Shown one piece after another: positions 49,658 through 57,734 of a DNA stretch of 64,000 nucleotides (position 1 is its first letter; every line of letters begins with the position of its first letter). The position numbers and the translations under genes are program-made. The stretch comes from Gammaproteobacteria bacterium. Lineage in GTDB: Bacteria > Pseudomonadota > Gammaproteobacteria > Steroidobacterales > Woeseiaceae. Where the stretch lies: positions 1 through 64,000 of the forward strand of contig JAOTZC010000009.1 in assembly GCA_029861535.1 (NCBI GenBank), in the 5' to 3' direction. A model generated the notes under the pieces. The model ran no database searches, had not been told where the DNA came from, and saw nothing but the letters and a program-made list of their open reading frames with translations.

Positions 49658-50797
49658 ATGCAATTAAGTACAGACAGAATCCTTACCTCTCATGTCGGCA
49701 GCCTGCCGCGCTCCGAGGCCGTAACAGACGTGGTGTTTTCGCATGAAAAAGGCGACGAAGTTGCCGACGCCAGCACGATTATTCGCGATGCCGTTAATGA
49801 TGTTGTCCGACATCAGGTGCAATCCGGTGTCGATCTCGTTAGCGACGGCGAAATGAGCAAGATTAGCTATGCGACGTATATCAAAGATCGGGTTTCCGGT
49901 TTCGATGGCGACAGCGAGCGCGATCCGCCGAGTGACCTTGAAGCGTTCCCGAGCTTTTTGGAACGCCAGGCAAGAACGGGCGGAACACCAACGCATAGCC
50001 GGCCATGCTGCGTCGGCGAAATCAACGTCAAAGACATGGGCCCGGTTGAAACCGACATCGCCAATTTGCAGGCCGCAATTGAAGCCCATCATCCGACCGG
50101 CGCGTTCATGAACGCAGCGTCACCCGGAGTGATTGCGTTGTTCCAGCCTAATCGACATTACTCGTCTCACGAGGCCTATCTCGAGGCGCTGGCGGATGCG
50201 ATGTCACATGAATACAAGGCAATCGTGGACAGCGGCCTCATTCTGCAGATCGACTCCCCCGATCTGGGCCTCGGTCGCCACATGATGTTCAAGAACAAGC
50301 CCGATGAAGAGTATCGCAAGTTGGCCAGCCTGCATGTCGATGCGCTCAATCATGCACTGGACGGATTACCCAAGGACCGGCTGCGTTTACACGTCTGCTG
50401 GGGAAATTACGAAGGTCCGCATCATCACGATGCGCCAATGGAGGTCGTCTTGCCAATCGCATCGAAAGCGAACGTCAGTGGACTGCTTTTTGAATCGGCC
50501 AATCCTCGACATGCGCATGAATGGACCGTGTTCGCGGACGCGGACCTTCCCGAAGATCTGGTGTTGATTCCCGGGGTTATCGATTCAACGACGAATTTCA
50601 TCGAGCACCCGAAACTTGTTGCAGAACGAATCACTCGCTTTGCCGATATCGTTGGGCGCGAGCGGGTCATTGCCGGCACCGATTGCGGCTTCTCGACATT
50701 CGCCGGCTTCGGTGTTGTCGATCCCGATATCGTCTATGCGAAACTAAAGAGTCTCGCCGATGGCGCTGCCATCGCGAGCGACAAGCTCTGGGGATAA
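49658..50797 (+). CDS. MetE C-terminal-domain-like protein (cobalamin-independent methionine synthase II family)
   Basis: A 379-aa protein equal to only the catalytic C-terminal half of MetE, beginning RILTSHVGSLPRSEAV. Zinc ligands can be seen: HVC (LHVCWGNYEG), Glu in LFESANPRH and Cys in GTDCGFSTF. Such stand-alone proteins act in thiol alkylation reactions other than methionine synthesis, for example methyl or alkyl transfer in catabolic clusters. It has a TAAAGG ribosome binding site before ATG 49658. Placed between a hydrolase and an aldolase, it may demethylate the substrate. Confidence 0.87.
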   Translation: MQLSTDRILTSHVGSLPRSEAVTDVVFSHEKGDEVADASTIIRDAVNDVVRHQVQSGVDLVSDGEMSKISYATYIKDRVSGFDGDSERDPPSDLEAFPSFLERQARTGGTPTHSRPCCVGEINVKDMGPVETDIANLQAAIEAHHPTGAFMNAASPGVIALFQPNRHYSSHEAYLEALADAMSHEYKAIVDSGLILQIDSPDLGLGRHMMFKNKPDEEYRKLASLHVDALNHALDGLPKDRLRLHVCWGNYEGPHHHDAPMEVVLPIASKANVSGLLFESANPRHAHEWTVFADADLPEDLVLIPGVIDSTTNFIEHPKLVAERITRFADIVGRERVIAGTDCGFSTFAGFGVVDPDIVYAKLKSLADGAAIASDKLWG

Positions 50798-50798
50798 G

Positions 50799-51560
50799 AT
50801 GATGGGAAACAGCACTAACACTTTTCGCAAGCGACTCACCGACGGCGACCTGCTGATCGGCACCTTCGTCAAGACGCCGTCTCCAATTGTCGCCGAGGTA
50901 TTGAGCCTCTCTGAACTCGACGCGTTTTGTATCGATACAGAGCACGCACCGTTTGGAAGACTCGAACTTGATCTCTGCGTCAGCGCATTTCGCGCAGCGG
51001 ATCGGCCGAGTCTCGTGCGCACCGCAAACGATTCGTCGACAGAAATTCGCAATGCGCTAGACAGCGGCGCCACCGGCATTCTCGTCCCGCATGTCACGAG
51101 TGCCAAGCAAGCAGCGGCGATCGTTAAAGCCGCTCACTTCGGTAACGAGGGCCGCGGCTACGCCGGATCATCTCGCGCCGCGGAATACACAACCAAGTCC
51201 ATGGCCGATCATATCGCTGATAGTCGTGAACAGACCGTGGTCGTCGTGCAGATTGAAGATATTGCCGCTCTAAATCACGTTGCGCAGATTGCCGCCGTCG
51301 AGGGCGTAGACGCGTTGTTTGTCGGCCGCTTCGATCTTGCCGTTGCGATGCAGAAAAGTCCGTCGGACACCGAAGTTATTGCGACCGTTCGAGATATTTG
51401 TGCGGCCGGGCAAAGTGCTGGCACTGCGGTCGGCATGTTCACGGCAGATCTCGATGAGATCCCCGACTGGCGGGCAGCCGGTGCCAACCTGTTCTTGCTG
51501 AATTCCGATCAGTCAATGCTGCTGGCGGGGGCGAACGCGCTGGCTCAATCGATCCGATAA
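50799..51560 (+). CDS. HpcH/HpaI-family aldolase
   Basis: A 253-aa class II pyruvate-type aldolase. Motifs are FCIDTEHAPFG, VVVVQIEDIAALNHV (metal Glu) and VDALFVGRFDLAVAM (metal Asp), with the Arg of LVRTAND. It splits 2-oxo-4-hydroxy acids, giving pyruvate and an aldehyde. It starts directly after the MetE-like stop (ATG 50799, or 50802). Its end converges on the amidohydrolase gene across a long inverted repeat. Confidence 0.88.
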   Translation: MMGNSTNTFRKRLTDGDLLIGTFVKTPSPIVAEVLSLSELDAFCIDTEHAPFGRLELDLCVSAFRAADRPSLVRTANDSSTEIRNALDSGATGILVPHVTSAKQAAAIVKAAHFGNEGRGYAGSSRAAEYTTKSMADHIADSREQTVVVVQIEDIAALNHVAQIAAVEGVDALFVGRFDLAVAMQKSPSDTEVIATVRDICAAGQSAGTAVGMFTADLDEIPDWRAAGANLFLLNSDQSMLLAGANALAQSIR

Positions 51561-51563
51561 GAT

Positions 51564-51604
51564 TGGGGACATTCTGCTTTTTAAGGAAAAGCAGAATGTC
51601 CCCA
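51564..51604. repeat. Long perfect inverted repeat between convergent genes
   Basis: An 18-bp perfect stem, arms at 51564-51581 and 51587-51604 with a 5-base loop, beginning TGGGGACATTCTGC. It fills the gap between the aldolase and amidohydrolase stops. It can act as a two-way terminator. The GGGGACATTCT arm also resembles the palindromic repeats that accompany tyrosine transposases (REP-type), but no such transposase is nearby. Confidence 0.8.
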
Positions 51605-52492
51605 TTACATGCGGTAAAAGTCGCGCGCCGTGTCGCGGAACAGCCGCGCTTGCTCGTTTTCGCTTAAACCTGGCGTAATTTCCTCGTACGCACGCCATAC
51701 CTGGCTGTAACTCGCGTGCAGCTTGTCGACTGGAAAGTTCGACCCAAACATACAGCGATCGACGCCGAAGATCTCTATGCAGGACTCGACGATCGGACGA
51801 ATCGAATCGACCGTCCAGTTATGATCGAACATGCCGAGGCCGGAGATCTTGCAATACACGTTCGGTAGCGATGCCAGCAGACGAAGTCCTTTACGCCATG
51901 CCTCGATCCCGGCCTTGGACTGATCCCACGGCGAGCCGCAATGACACAATGCGACCTTTGTGTCGGGCGTTTTCGCCAGCACCTCGGCGATGCGGGGAAC
52001 TTGCGCCGGTGTTAGCTGCAAGTCAAAGGAAAGCCCGAGTTCACCGAGCAGGCCGAGATTCTCACGCCAAACCGGCTGGTCGACCAGCCCGCCGCTGCCG
52101 GTGATCGCGTCTTCTTCGTCCGAACGACCGACGATCTGGCGCGCGCCTCGAAGACGCGAGTGTGTGAGCTGCGCATCGAGAAAACTGGGTGCCTCCGGAC
52201 TATCGAGTTCGCAGAAAGCAATGATTGCCGTGGGCAAGCCGGTGTCGTCGCCCGTTTCTTGCAGCCAAGCTGTCTCTTTCAGCTCATCACCTGGCGCGGC
52301 GCCGACCTGAACGTGAACCGATGCCACTAAGTCATAGTCGACGGCATCCTGGCGAAAATCGGCGACGAGGTAATTCTTCTGGATGGGCGTCGGGTCGCCA
52401 AAAAAGCGCGTAACGCCACGCGCCATCAGCCACGGATAGTGGCAAGCGTTCAGATCCCAGAGATGGTGATGCGCATCGACAATTCGTCGCAT
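51605..52492 (-). CDS. Amidohydrolase 2 family lactonase-like enzyme
   Basis: A 295-aa metal hydrolase of the L-fuconolactonase/2-pyrone-dicarboxylate lactonase type: starts RRIVDAHHHLWDLNACHYPW (HxH metal site), with VALCHCGSPWDQ and RCMFGSNFPVDKLHASY (late Asp region). It probably opens a lactone ring. Its ATG overlaps the stop of the upstream SnoaL-like gene (TAATG), so the two are one operon read leftwards from the gap at 53.5 kb. Confidence 0.88.
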   Translation of the reverse strand: MRRIVDAHHHLWDLNACHYPWLMARGVTRFFGDPTPIQKNYLVADFRQDAVDYDLVASVHVQVGAAPGDELKETAWLQETGDDTGLPTAIIAFCELDSPEAPSFLDAQLTHSRLRGARQIVGRSDEEDAITGSGGLVDQPVWRENLGLLGELGLSFDLQLTPAQVPRIAEVLAKTPDTKVALCHCGSPWDQSKAGIEAWRKGLRLLASLPNVYCKISGLGMFDHNWTVDSIRPIVESCIEIFGVDRCMFGSNFPVDKLHASYSQVWRAYEEITPGLSENEQARLFRDTARDFYRM

Positions 52493-53493
52493 TATTCGAC
52501 CAACGTCTGACTCAGCACGGCGAGATCATCAAAGATCGTCATTTCGAACGCGATGCGATCGTTGATGCAGCGCCAGTGTGTGACAGCCATGATGAACATT
52601 GGTTTGCCGGTCGGCGCCACGCCTAATACCTCGCCCTTGTGAATACCGGCAGCCGTCCAACGCACGGCGATGTCTACGCCATTCTCGGCGAACGGCTGGC
52701 TCGCAATATGATCAACGCTGAAATGTACGTCGCCGATAATTTTCCGGAGGTTCTGGTAGTAGCCATAGATATCGCCGCGCCCCGAATAGTGCCGCAATGG
52801 CGAGCGATGCAGCACGCTGTACGGTGCATGAGTCGTGTCGAAGATGGTCCGGTCGCCGCGCCAGCAACTGTTTAGGACCCGCCAGGCAAATGCCGTCGGA
52901 TCTTCGCGCGGTGTGACGGACTGGTTCACCGATTCCGGTGCCTGCACGGCGCGAACTCGCGTGGTCTCAGCTGCGAGCCATTCGTCGAGCTCCGGACTGC
53001 GCCGCTCGGCCATATCACGCGCCGCGGCAACCGGTTCTGCGCCAAGTTGCGTCGCTAATGTCATGTTGTCGCGCACCAGCCATTCTTTGACGACCATGCC
53101 GTCTTCAATGACGCAATCGGCGATGTTGGTCATGCGTATGCGTAAGCCCGTCGCCGGCCCGTAGATGGTCGGTCCCTTGTTCGTCGCGAGGCTTAACAGC
53201 CGGTGCGATGAGTAGTAACCGTCCGCTCGACTACCGGACCAAATGACGTTTTCGGCCAACAGCAGCCGGTCCGGAAAACCTCGCAATGTGGTGCGCGTGT
53301 CATCGACAACTGCGGCGGCGCCATGTGTGACGCCGTCCAGTCCCCAGACGATGGAATCCGCGGCGTAATACTGATGAATCAAGTCAACGCCGCCTTCCTC
53401 CCAGATCTCGAAGGTAATGCCGAGGATGAAATCGACGATGTCGTCGTCGGCGCTATAGGCGCCTTTCCGTATGTCATTCATTGCAAAGCCCAT
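52492..53493 (-). CDS. Tandem SnoaL-like protein (333 aa)
   Basis: A cytosolic protein made of two SnoaL/NTF2-like domains (about residues 10-160 and 200-333). Domain 1 has YYAADSIVWGLDGVTHG and ends DGMVVKEWLVRDN; domain 2 has HRSPLRHYSGRGDIYGYYQNL and GVAPTGKPMFIMAVTHWRCINDRI. SnoaL folds occur in cyclases, isomerases and hydratases; the reaction here is unknown. It is the most divergent of four SnoaL-like proteins in the island. It starts at ATG 53493 (or 53481) and is followed by the amidohydrolase. Confidence 0.78.
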   Translation of the reverse strand: MGFAMNDIRKGAYSADDDIVDFILGITFEIWEEGGVDLIHQYYAADSIVWGLDGVTHGAAAVVDDTRTTLRGFPDRLLLAENVIWSGSRADGYYSSHRLLSLATNKGPTIYGPATGLRIRMTNIADCVIEDGMVVKEWLVRDNMTLATQLGAEPVAAARDMAERRSPELDEWLAAETTRVRAVQAPESVNQSVTPREDPTAFAWRVLNSCWRGDRTIFDTTHAPYSVLHRSPLRHYSGRGDIYGYYQNLRKIIGDVHFSVDHIASQPFAENGVDIAVRWTAAGIHKGEVLGVAPTGKPMFIMAVTHWRCINDRIAFEMTIFDDLAVLSQTLVE

Positions 53494-53528
53494 TTTCGAT
53501 GTCTCTTATGGCGGCGAGCCGGCGCGGA

Positions 53529-53546
53529 TTGTACTCCGAATGCAGG
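53529..53546 (-). promoter_or_regulatory. Operator-like motif, site 2
   Basis: On the reverse strand it reads CCTGCATTCGGAGTACAA, 36 bases upstream of the SnoaL/amidohydrolase operon. It is close to the motif at 53618 (TTGCATTCGAAGTACA), pointing the other way. Confidence 0.55.
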
Positions 53547-53617
53547 TAGAAAATACATAATATTCATAGCGTTCAGCGGATAATTTTGTAGGTATCCAAT
53601 TACCAGTTGTATTCAAC

Positions 53618-53633
53618 TTGCATTCGAAGTACA
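53618..53633 (+). promoter_or_regulatory. Operator-like motif, site 3
   Basis: TTGCATTCGAAGTACA, 51 bases before the bicupin gene. It matches the consensus half-site TTGCATTCGAA exactly. Together with site 2 it brackets the divergent promoter region. Confidence 0.65.
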
Positions 53634-53683
53634 TTTTCTTCGGACATGCTGCCGTCCACGGCAATCACGGAAACTAACGATTT

Positions 53684-54712
53684 ATGCCACATCCAGACAC
53701 TGAATCCGCTCGGTTCGAGGATTTGCTCGCCGAGCGCCTGGTGCGCTACGCCGAGCTTCGCCCGTGCACAACAGCGTTTATTGATACGCGTACGCCCGGA
53801 AGTGCGGAAAAAGAGAATTTTACGATCATTGGCCCGGGGGTCTCGGAAAGCCAGGATCAGCATGTGCACATCGAGACTCCGCACGGCTTTAACATCGGTG
53901 GTGCGCGTCAGCCGCCGGGTTGCGTCAACTCGCAACACAGCCATGAGACAGCAGAGGTCTTCGTTGTTTATTCTGGCCGCTGGGCCTTCTGTCTCGGGCC
54001 AAACAAAGAGGATGGCGAGGTCGTACTCGAACCCGGCGACACGATTTCCATTCCAATCCATATGTTCCGCGGTTTCAAGAATATCGGCAATGACTTCGGC
54101 TTCTTGTTCGGGGTACTCGGTGGCGATGATCCGGGTCACGTCACCTGGGCACCCTATGTGTTTGACAATGCAAAAGAATACGGCCTGATTCTGCTCGAAG
54201 ATGGCAGCCTCGTCGACACGGCGAAAGGCGAGCAGATACCCGAGGGAAAGCGGGCGATGCCGCCGACGACCGAAGCAGACGTTGCGCGCCTCAAGCGACT
54301 GACGGCCGAAGATCTGGCCGACTGCATTCTGCCGCACGACAAGTTGAAGCCTACGCGAGCTTCGGGCTTGCCGGAAATTAATGAGTCTCCGATCATCGGT
54401 GGCGCAAGTCCTGACGAAGGACTGGATGCCGGACAAATGACCTGGTCGCATGGCTTTCATCTCCGCCACCTTGCGATCGTCCCTGATGTCGTCACCAAGC
54501 CGCACACGCGAGCAGAAGAAGAGGTCATCCTGATGTACAAGGGCCAACTGAGCATTGATATTGCTGGCGGCAGCGTCGACCTTGGACCCGGTGATATTTT
54601 TACGGTTCCAATCGGCGCGCCACACCGATTTGCAAATCGTGGCGACGAGCTTGTTGAGGCCTATGTCGTCCGCGGCGGCGATCATCCCACGGCCGCGACT
54701 GTCGTCGAATGA
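53684..54712 (+). CDS. Bicupin protein
   Basis: A 342-aa protein with two cupin domains. Domain 1 has NSQHSHETAEVFVVYSG (HxH...E metal site) and PIHMFRGFKN; domain 2 has KPHTRAEEEVILMYKGQLSI and PIGAPHRFANRG. The arrangement is like that of dioxygenases of the gentisate/bicupin class, but the substrate cannot be read from the sequence. The start is ATG 53684. It leads a rightward operon with the HisD-like and SnoaL-like genes under sites 2-3. Confidence 0.82.
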   Translation: MPHPDTESARFEDLLAERLVRYAELRPCTTAFIDTRTPGSAEKENFTIIGPGVSESQDQHVHIETPHGFNIGGARQPPGCVNSQHSHETAEVFVVYSGRWAFCLGPNKEDGEVVLEPGDTISIPIHMFRGFKNIGNDFGFLFGVLGGDDPGHVTWAPYVFDNAKEYGLILLEDGSLVDTAKGEQIPEGKRAMPPTTEADVARLKRLTAEDLADCILPHDKLKPTRASGLPEINESPIIGGASPDEGLDAGQMTWSHGFHLRHLAIVPDVVTKPHTRAEEEVILMYKGQLSIDIAGGSVDLGPGDIFTVPIGAPHRFANRGDELVEAYVVRGGDHPTAATVVE

Positions 54713-54770
54713 AGATTGTCGATTGAAGCTCGCCATACACGAAAGTAGATGATTTTTTGAGGACCATACA

Positions 54771-56054
54771 GTGATTAAGCTTATCAAGGCCGGTATTAGC
54801 GACGAAGCTGCTGCCGAATTCGATGCGAAAGTACGGGCGACCGTCGAAGACATTTTGGGCGACATTGGATCGAGAGGTGATGATGCCGTTCGTGAGCTGT
54901 CGGAAAAATTCGATAAATGGTCGCCAGCGCGTTTCCGGCTGAGCGACGACGAAATCAAGGCTTGCGTCGCGCGTCTGCCAGAGCAAACGATTGACGACAT
55001 CAAATTTGCTCAGGCTAATATCCGCAAGTTTGCCGAGATTCAAAAAGCGGCACTTCAGGATGTCGAAGAAGAAACCTTACCTGGCGTAACGCTCGGGCAT
55101 AAGAATATTCCGGTTAACAGCGTTGGCTGTTATGTGCCGGGCGGAAAATACCCAATGGTGGCGAGCGCCCACATGAGCGTGCTAACGGCAAAAGTTGCCG
55201 GGGTCGAACGAGTAATCGCTTGCGCGCCACCGCATAACGGTGCGCCGCATGACGCGATCGTTGCAGCGATGCATCTGGCGGGGGCCGATGAGATCTATTG
55301 CCTCGGCGGCGTCCAGGCCATCGGTGCAATGGCGCTCGGCACTGAAACGATTTCGCCGGTCGACATGTTGGTCGGCCCCGGTAATGCGTTTGTGGCGGAA
55401 GCGAAACGACAGCTGTATGGGCGTGTCGGTATTGACCTGTTTGCCGGCCCGACAGAGACGCTGGTAATCGCGGACGATTGCTGTGACGGTGAAATGGCGG
55501 CAACCGATCTGCTCGGCCAAGCCGAACACGGCCCGAACTCGCCAGCGATTCTGTTGACCACGTCTGAAAAACTGGTCGCCGACACTGAGCGGGAAATTGA
55601 ACGTCAATTAAAAACGCTGGAGACCGCGGATGTCGCCGGCCAGGCGTGGCGCGACTACGGTCAGATCATTCTCTGCGATACGGACGAAGAAATGCTCGCT
55701 GAAGCAGAGAGAATCGCGAGCGAACATGTTCAAGTCATGACGCGCGACCCTGATTATTTTCTGAAGAATATGACCAACTACGGAGCATTGTTTCTGGGTC
55801 CGGAAACCAATGTCGCTTACGGCGATAAAGTAATCGGCACCAATCACACGCTGCCGACCAAGCTCGCGGCTCGATACACTGGTGGTCTTTGGGTGGGCAA
55901 ATTCATCAAGACCTGTACGTATCAGCGCGTATCACCGGAGGCGACCGCGACCATTGGGGAGTATTGCTCACGATTGTGCGCGCTTGAGGGATTTGCCGGC
56001 CATCAGGCACAAGCGGATCTCCGTGTCGCCCGATACAAATCGAAAGCGGCATAA
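54771..56054 (+). CDS. HisD-like dehydrogenase (sulfopropanediol dehydrogenase/histidinol dehydrogenase family)
   Basis: A 427-aa NAD-dependent zinc dehydrogenase of the histidinol dehydrogenase superfamily: [62 protein letters not shown] and [17 protein letters not shown]. It oxidises an alcohol through an aldehyde to an acid. No other his genes are nearby, and the catabolic context favours a specialised member such as the HpsN type. It starts at GTG 54771, 58 bases after the bicupin gene. Confidence 0.88.
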   Translation: MIKLIKAGISDEAAAEFDAKVRATVEDILGDIGSRGDDAVRELSEKFDKWSPARFRLSDDEIKACVARLPEQTIDDIKFAQANIRKFAEIQKAALQDVEEETLPGVTLGHKNIPVNSVGCYVPGGKYPMVASAHMSVLTAKVAGVERVIACAPPHNGAPHDAIVAAMHLAGADEIYCLGGVQAIGAMALGTETISPVDMLVGPGNAFVAEAKRQLYGRVGIDLFAGPTETLVIADDCCDGEMAATDLLGQAEHGPNSPAILLTTSEKLVADTEREIERQLKTLETADVAGQAWRDYGQIILCDTDEEMLAEAERIASEHVQVMTRDPDYFLKNMTNYGALFLGPETNVAYGDKVIGTNHTLPTKLAARYTGGLWVGKFIKTCTYQRVSPEATATIGEYCSRLCALEGFAGHQAQADLRVARYKSKAA

Positions 56055-56086
56055 TTATTTGATCACGGACGATTAGGAAAAAAGTT

Positions 56087-57094
56087 GTGAGTAACCAGCA
56101 CGTAGAGAATAAGAAGGACGTTCACTACAAACTGATGGAACTGTGCGCCGCAACCGATCTCGACTCGGCTGCGGCGTCGATTTATGCGGACGATGCGATC
56201 TGCAATGCGTTTCATCCAGTCAACGGATTGTCCGGCCGAGATTCGATTGTCGAAAACTTATGGCGGCCCGTCCGCGATGCTCTGCCGGACGTTGAGCGCC
56301 ACGATTCAATTCTTATCGCTGGCGAGTACAAAGGCAACGATATTGTGTCGATGATGGGACACTATCAGGGCACGTTCTCCAACGCATTATTTGATATTCC
56401 AGCAACACACGAAAACGTACAACTTCGCTATTGTGAAGTGCACGAAATCGTTGACGGTCGAATCTCACAGTCATATGTATTGGTCGATTTGTTGGACCTC
56501 ATGCGTCAGGCGGGTTGTTGGCCTATCGCACCGTCGCTTGGTGCGGAAGGCAAATGGCCGGATCCGGCGACGTCAAATGGTGTGCGTCCCGACATAGTGG
56601 ATTCGGACGCCGGCGCGGTGGCACATGAAATCGTCAAACAGATGCATGCCGGTCTGCTTAGTTTTGACGGCAAGCATATTGAGAGTATGAATCACGAGAC
56701 TTATTGGACGAATGACTTCATGTGGTATGGGCCATCGGGCATCGGAACGACGCGCGGGCTGGACGGATTTCGGGCTCATCATCAATTCCCATTTCTTCGC
56801 GCTTTTCCGGATCGTGGACTCGTCGAACATATTGTCAGCATAGGCGATGGAAGCTTTGTCGTGACGGGAGGTTGGCCGAGCCTGCAAGCGACTCACACGG
56901 GCGGTGGTTGGCTCGGTTTGGCAGCAACAGGGAAACGCATCGGGATGCGCGTCATGGACTTCTACCGAACCGAGAACGGCCTGATTGCCGAAAACTGGGT
57001 GCCCATCGATATTCTTGACGTTTTCAGGCAGCTTGGCGTCGACGTGCTCGAACGCGTCAAACACCGAAACGGGTTTCCACGCATGGCACTGTAG
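56087..57094 (+). CDS. Tandem SnoaL-like protein (335 aa)
   Basis: Two SnoaL-like domains: one with YADDAICNAFHPVNGLSGRD and VDGRISQSYVLVDLLDLMRQAG, and one with WTNDFMWYGPSGIGTTRGLDGFRAHH, LGLAATGKRIGMRVMDFY and IAENWVPIDILDVFRQLGVD. It is clearly related to the proteins at 57190 and 59715. The domain ends (ENWV-DxxxxxxQLGVD) suggest conserved active-site or dimer contacts. It starts at GTG 56087, 33 bases after the HisD-like gene. The reaction is unknown. Confidence 0.82.
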   Translation: MSNQHVENKKDVHYKLMELCAATDLDSAAASIYADDAICNAFHPVNGLSGRDSIVENLWRPVRDALPDVERHDSILIAGEYKGNDIVSMMGHYQGTFSNALFDIPATHENVQLRYCEVHEIVDGRISQSYVLVDLLDLMRQAGCWPIAPSLGAEGKWPDPATSNGVRPDIVDSDAGAVAHEIVKQMHAGLLSFDGKHIESMNHETYWTNDFMWYGPSGIGTTRGLDGFRAHHQFPFLRAFPDRGLVEHIVSIGDGSFVVTGGWPSLQATHTGGGWLGLAATGKRIGMRVMDFYRTENGLIAENWVPIDILDVFRQLGVDVLERVKHRNGFPRMAL

Positions 57095-57189
57095 TGATCG
57101 CGTCGTCCGCGGGCGTGATAGCGGTGATCGATCTTTCGCTATTGCGTGTGGCTGCCTAAAATAAATACATTTCCATTGAGACTAGCATT

Positions 57190-57717
57190 ATGAAGGGTTC
57201 CCGTCCGGAGCAAGCACCACTCACCAAAAATAATAAGTTGGATAAAACCGACGCAACGCTGGCGACGATTGATGCGATGGCCGACGGCATGAACGATCAT
57301 GACATCGACAATATCGGTCGGTTTTTCAGCGAGACGTTTCGTTGGATGGGCAACGCTGGTTGCGGGTTCAAACAGGGACTAAAGGAATTCCAGGATCACT
57401 GGCAGCGACCGTTTCAAGCGGCGTTCTCGGACAAGGTTTGCATTGACGAGGCGCGCGTGACACAGGGCGAGTGGTGCGCAGCATTTGGGCGGCAGGAAGC
57501 CGTGCACAGCGGTCCGTTTATGGGCATAGAGCCGACCGGCAAGCGCGTCGAGATTCGCTACATGGACTTTTGGAAAGTTGTCGATGGCAAGATCGTCGAT
57601 AATTGGGTCATGGTCGACTTCCCGCATGTCATGCAACAGTTAGGCGTTGATCCCTTCAATGGGCAGGGCTGGGAAAAATTCGATTCTGGACGCATGCCCG
57701 TTCAGAACGGGGAGTAA
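57190..57717 (+). CDS. Single-domain SnoaL-like protein (175 aa)
   Basis: A one-domain relative of the second half of the 56087 and 59715 proteins: RFFSETFRWMGNAGCGFKQGL, MGIEPTGKRVEIRYMDFWKV and DNWVMVDFPHVMQQLGVDPF. It lies at the end of the bicupin operon and converges with the acyl-CoA synthetase gene 18 bases on. The role is unknown; it could form a hetero-oligomer with the tandem proteins. Confidence 0.8.
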   Translation: MKGSRPEQAPLTKNNKLDKTDATLATIDAMADGMNDHDIDNIGRFFSETFRWMGNAGCGFKQGLKEFQDHWQRPFQAAFSDKVCIDEARVTQGEWCAAFGRQEAVHSGPFMGIEPTGKRVEIRYMDFWKVVDGKIVDNWVMVDFPHVMQQLGVDPFNGQGWEKFDSGRMPVQNGE

Positions 57718-57734
57718 CGAGCGAACGACGTGTC

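Noticed and set aside
49664-50092. Reverse-strand frame of 142 codons inside the MetE-like gene
   Set aside because: Shadow of a gene with intact zinc ligands; no independent evidence.
53600-55003. 467-codon reverse-strand frame across the bicupin and HisD-like genes
   Set aside because: It is the antisense shadow of two real genes and has a Ser/Arg-rich, unconvincing composition.
54771-56054. Plain biosynthetic histidinol dehydrogenase (hisD)
   Set aside because: No histidine genes surround it, and it lies in a catabolic operon near operator-like motifs; a specialised family member is more likely.
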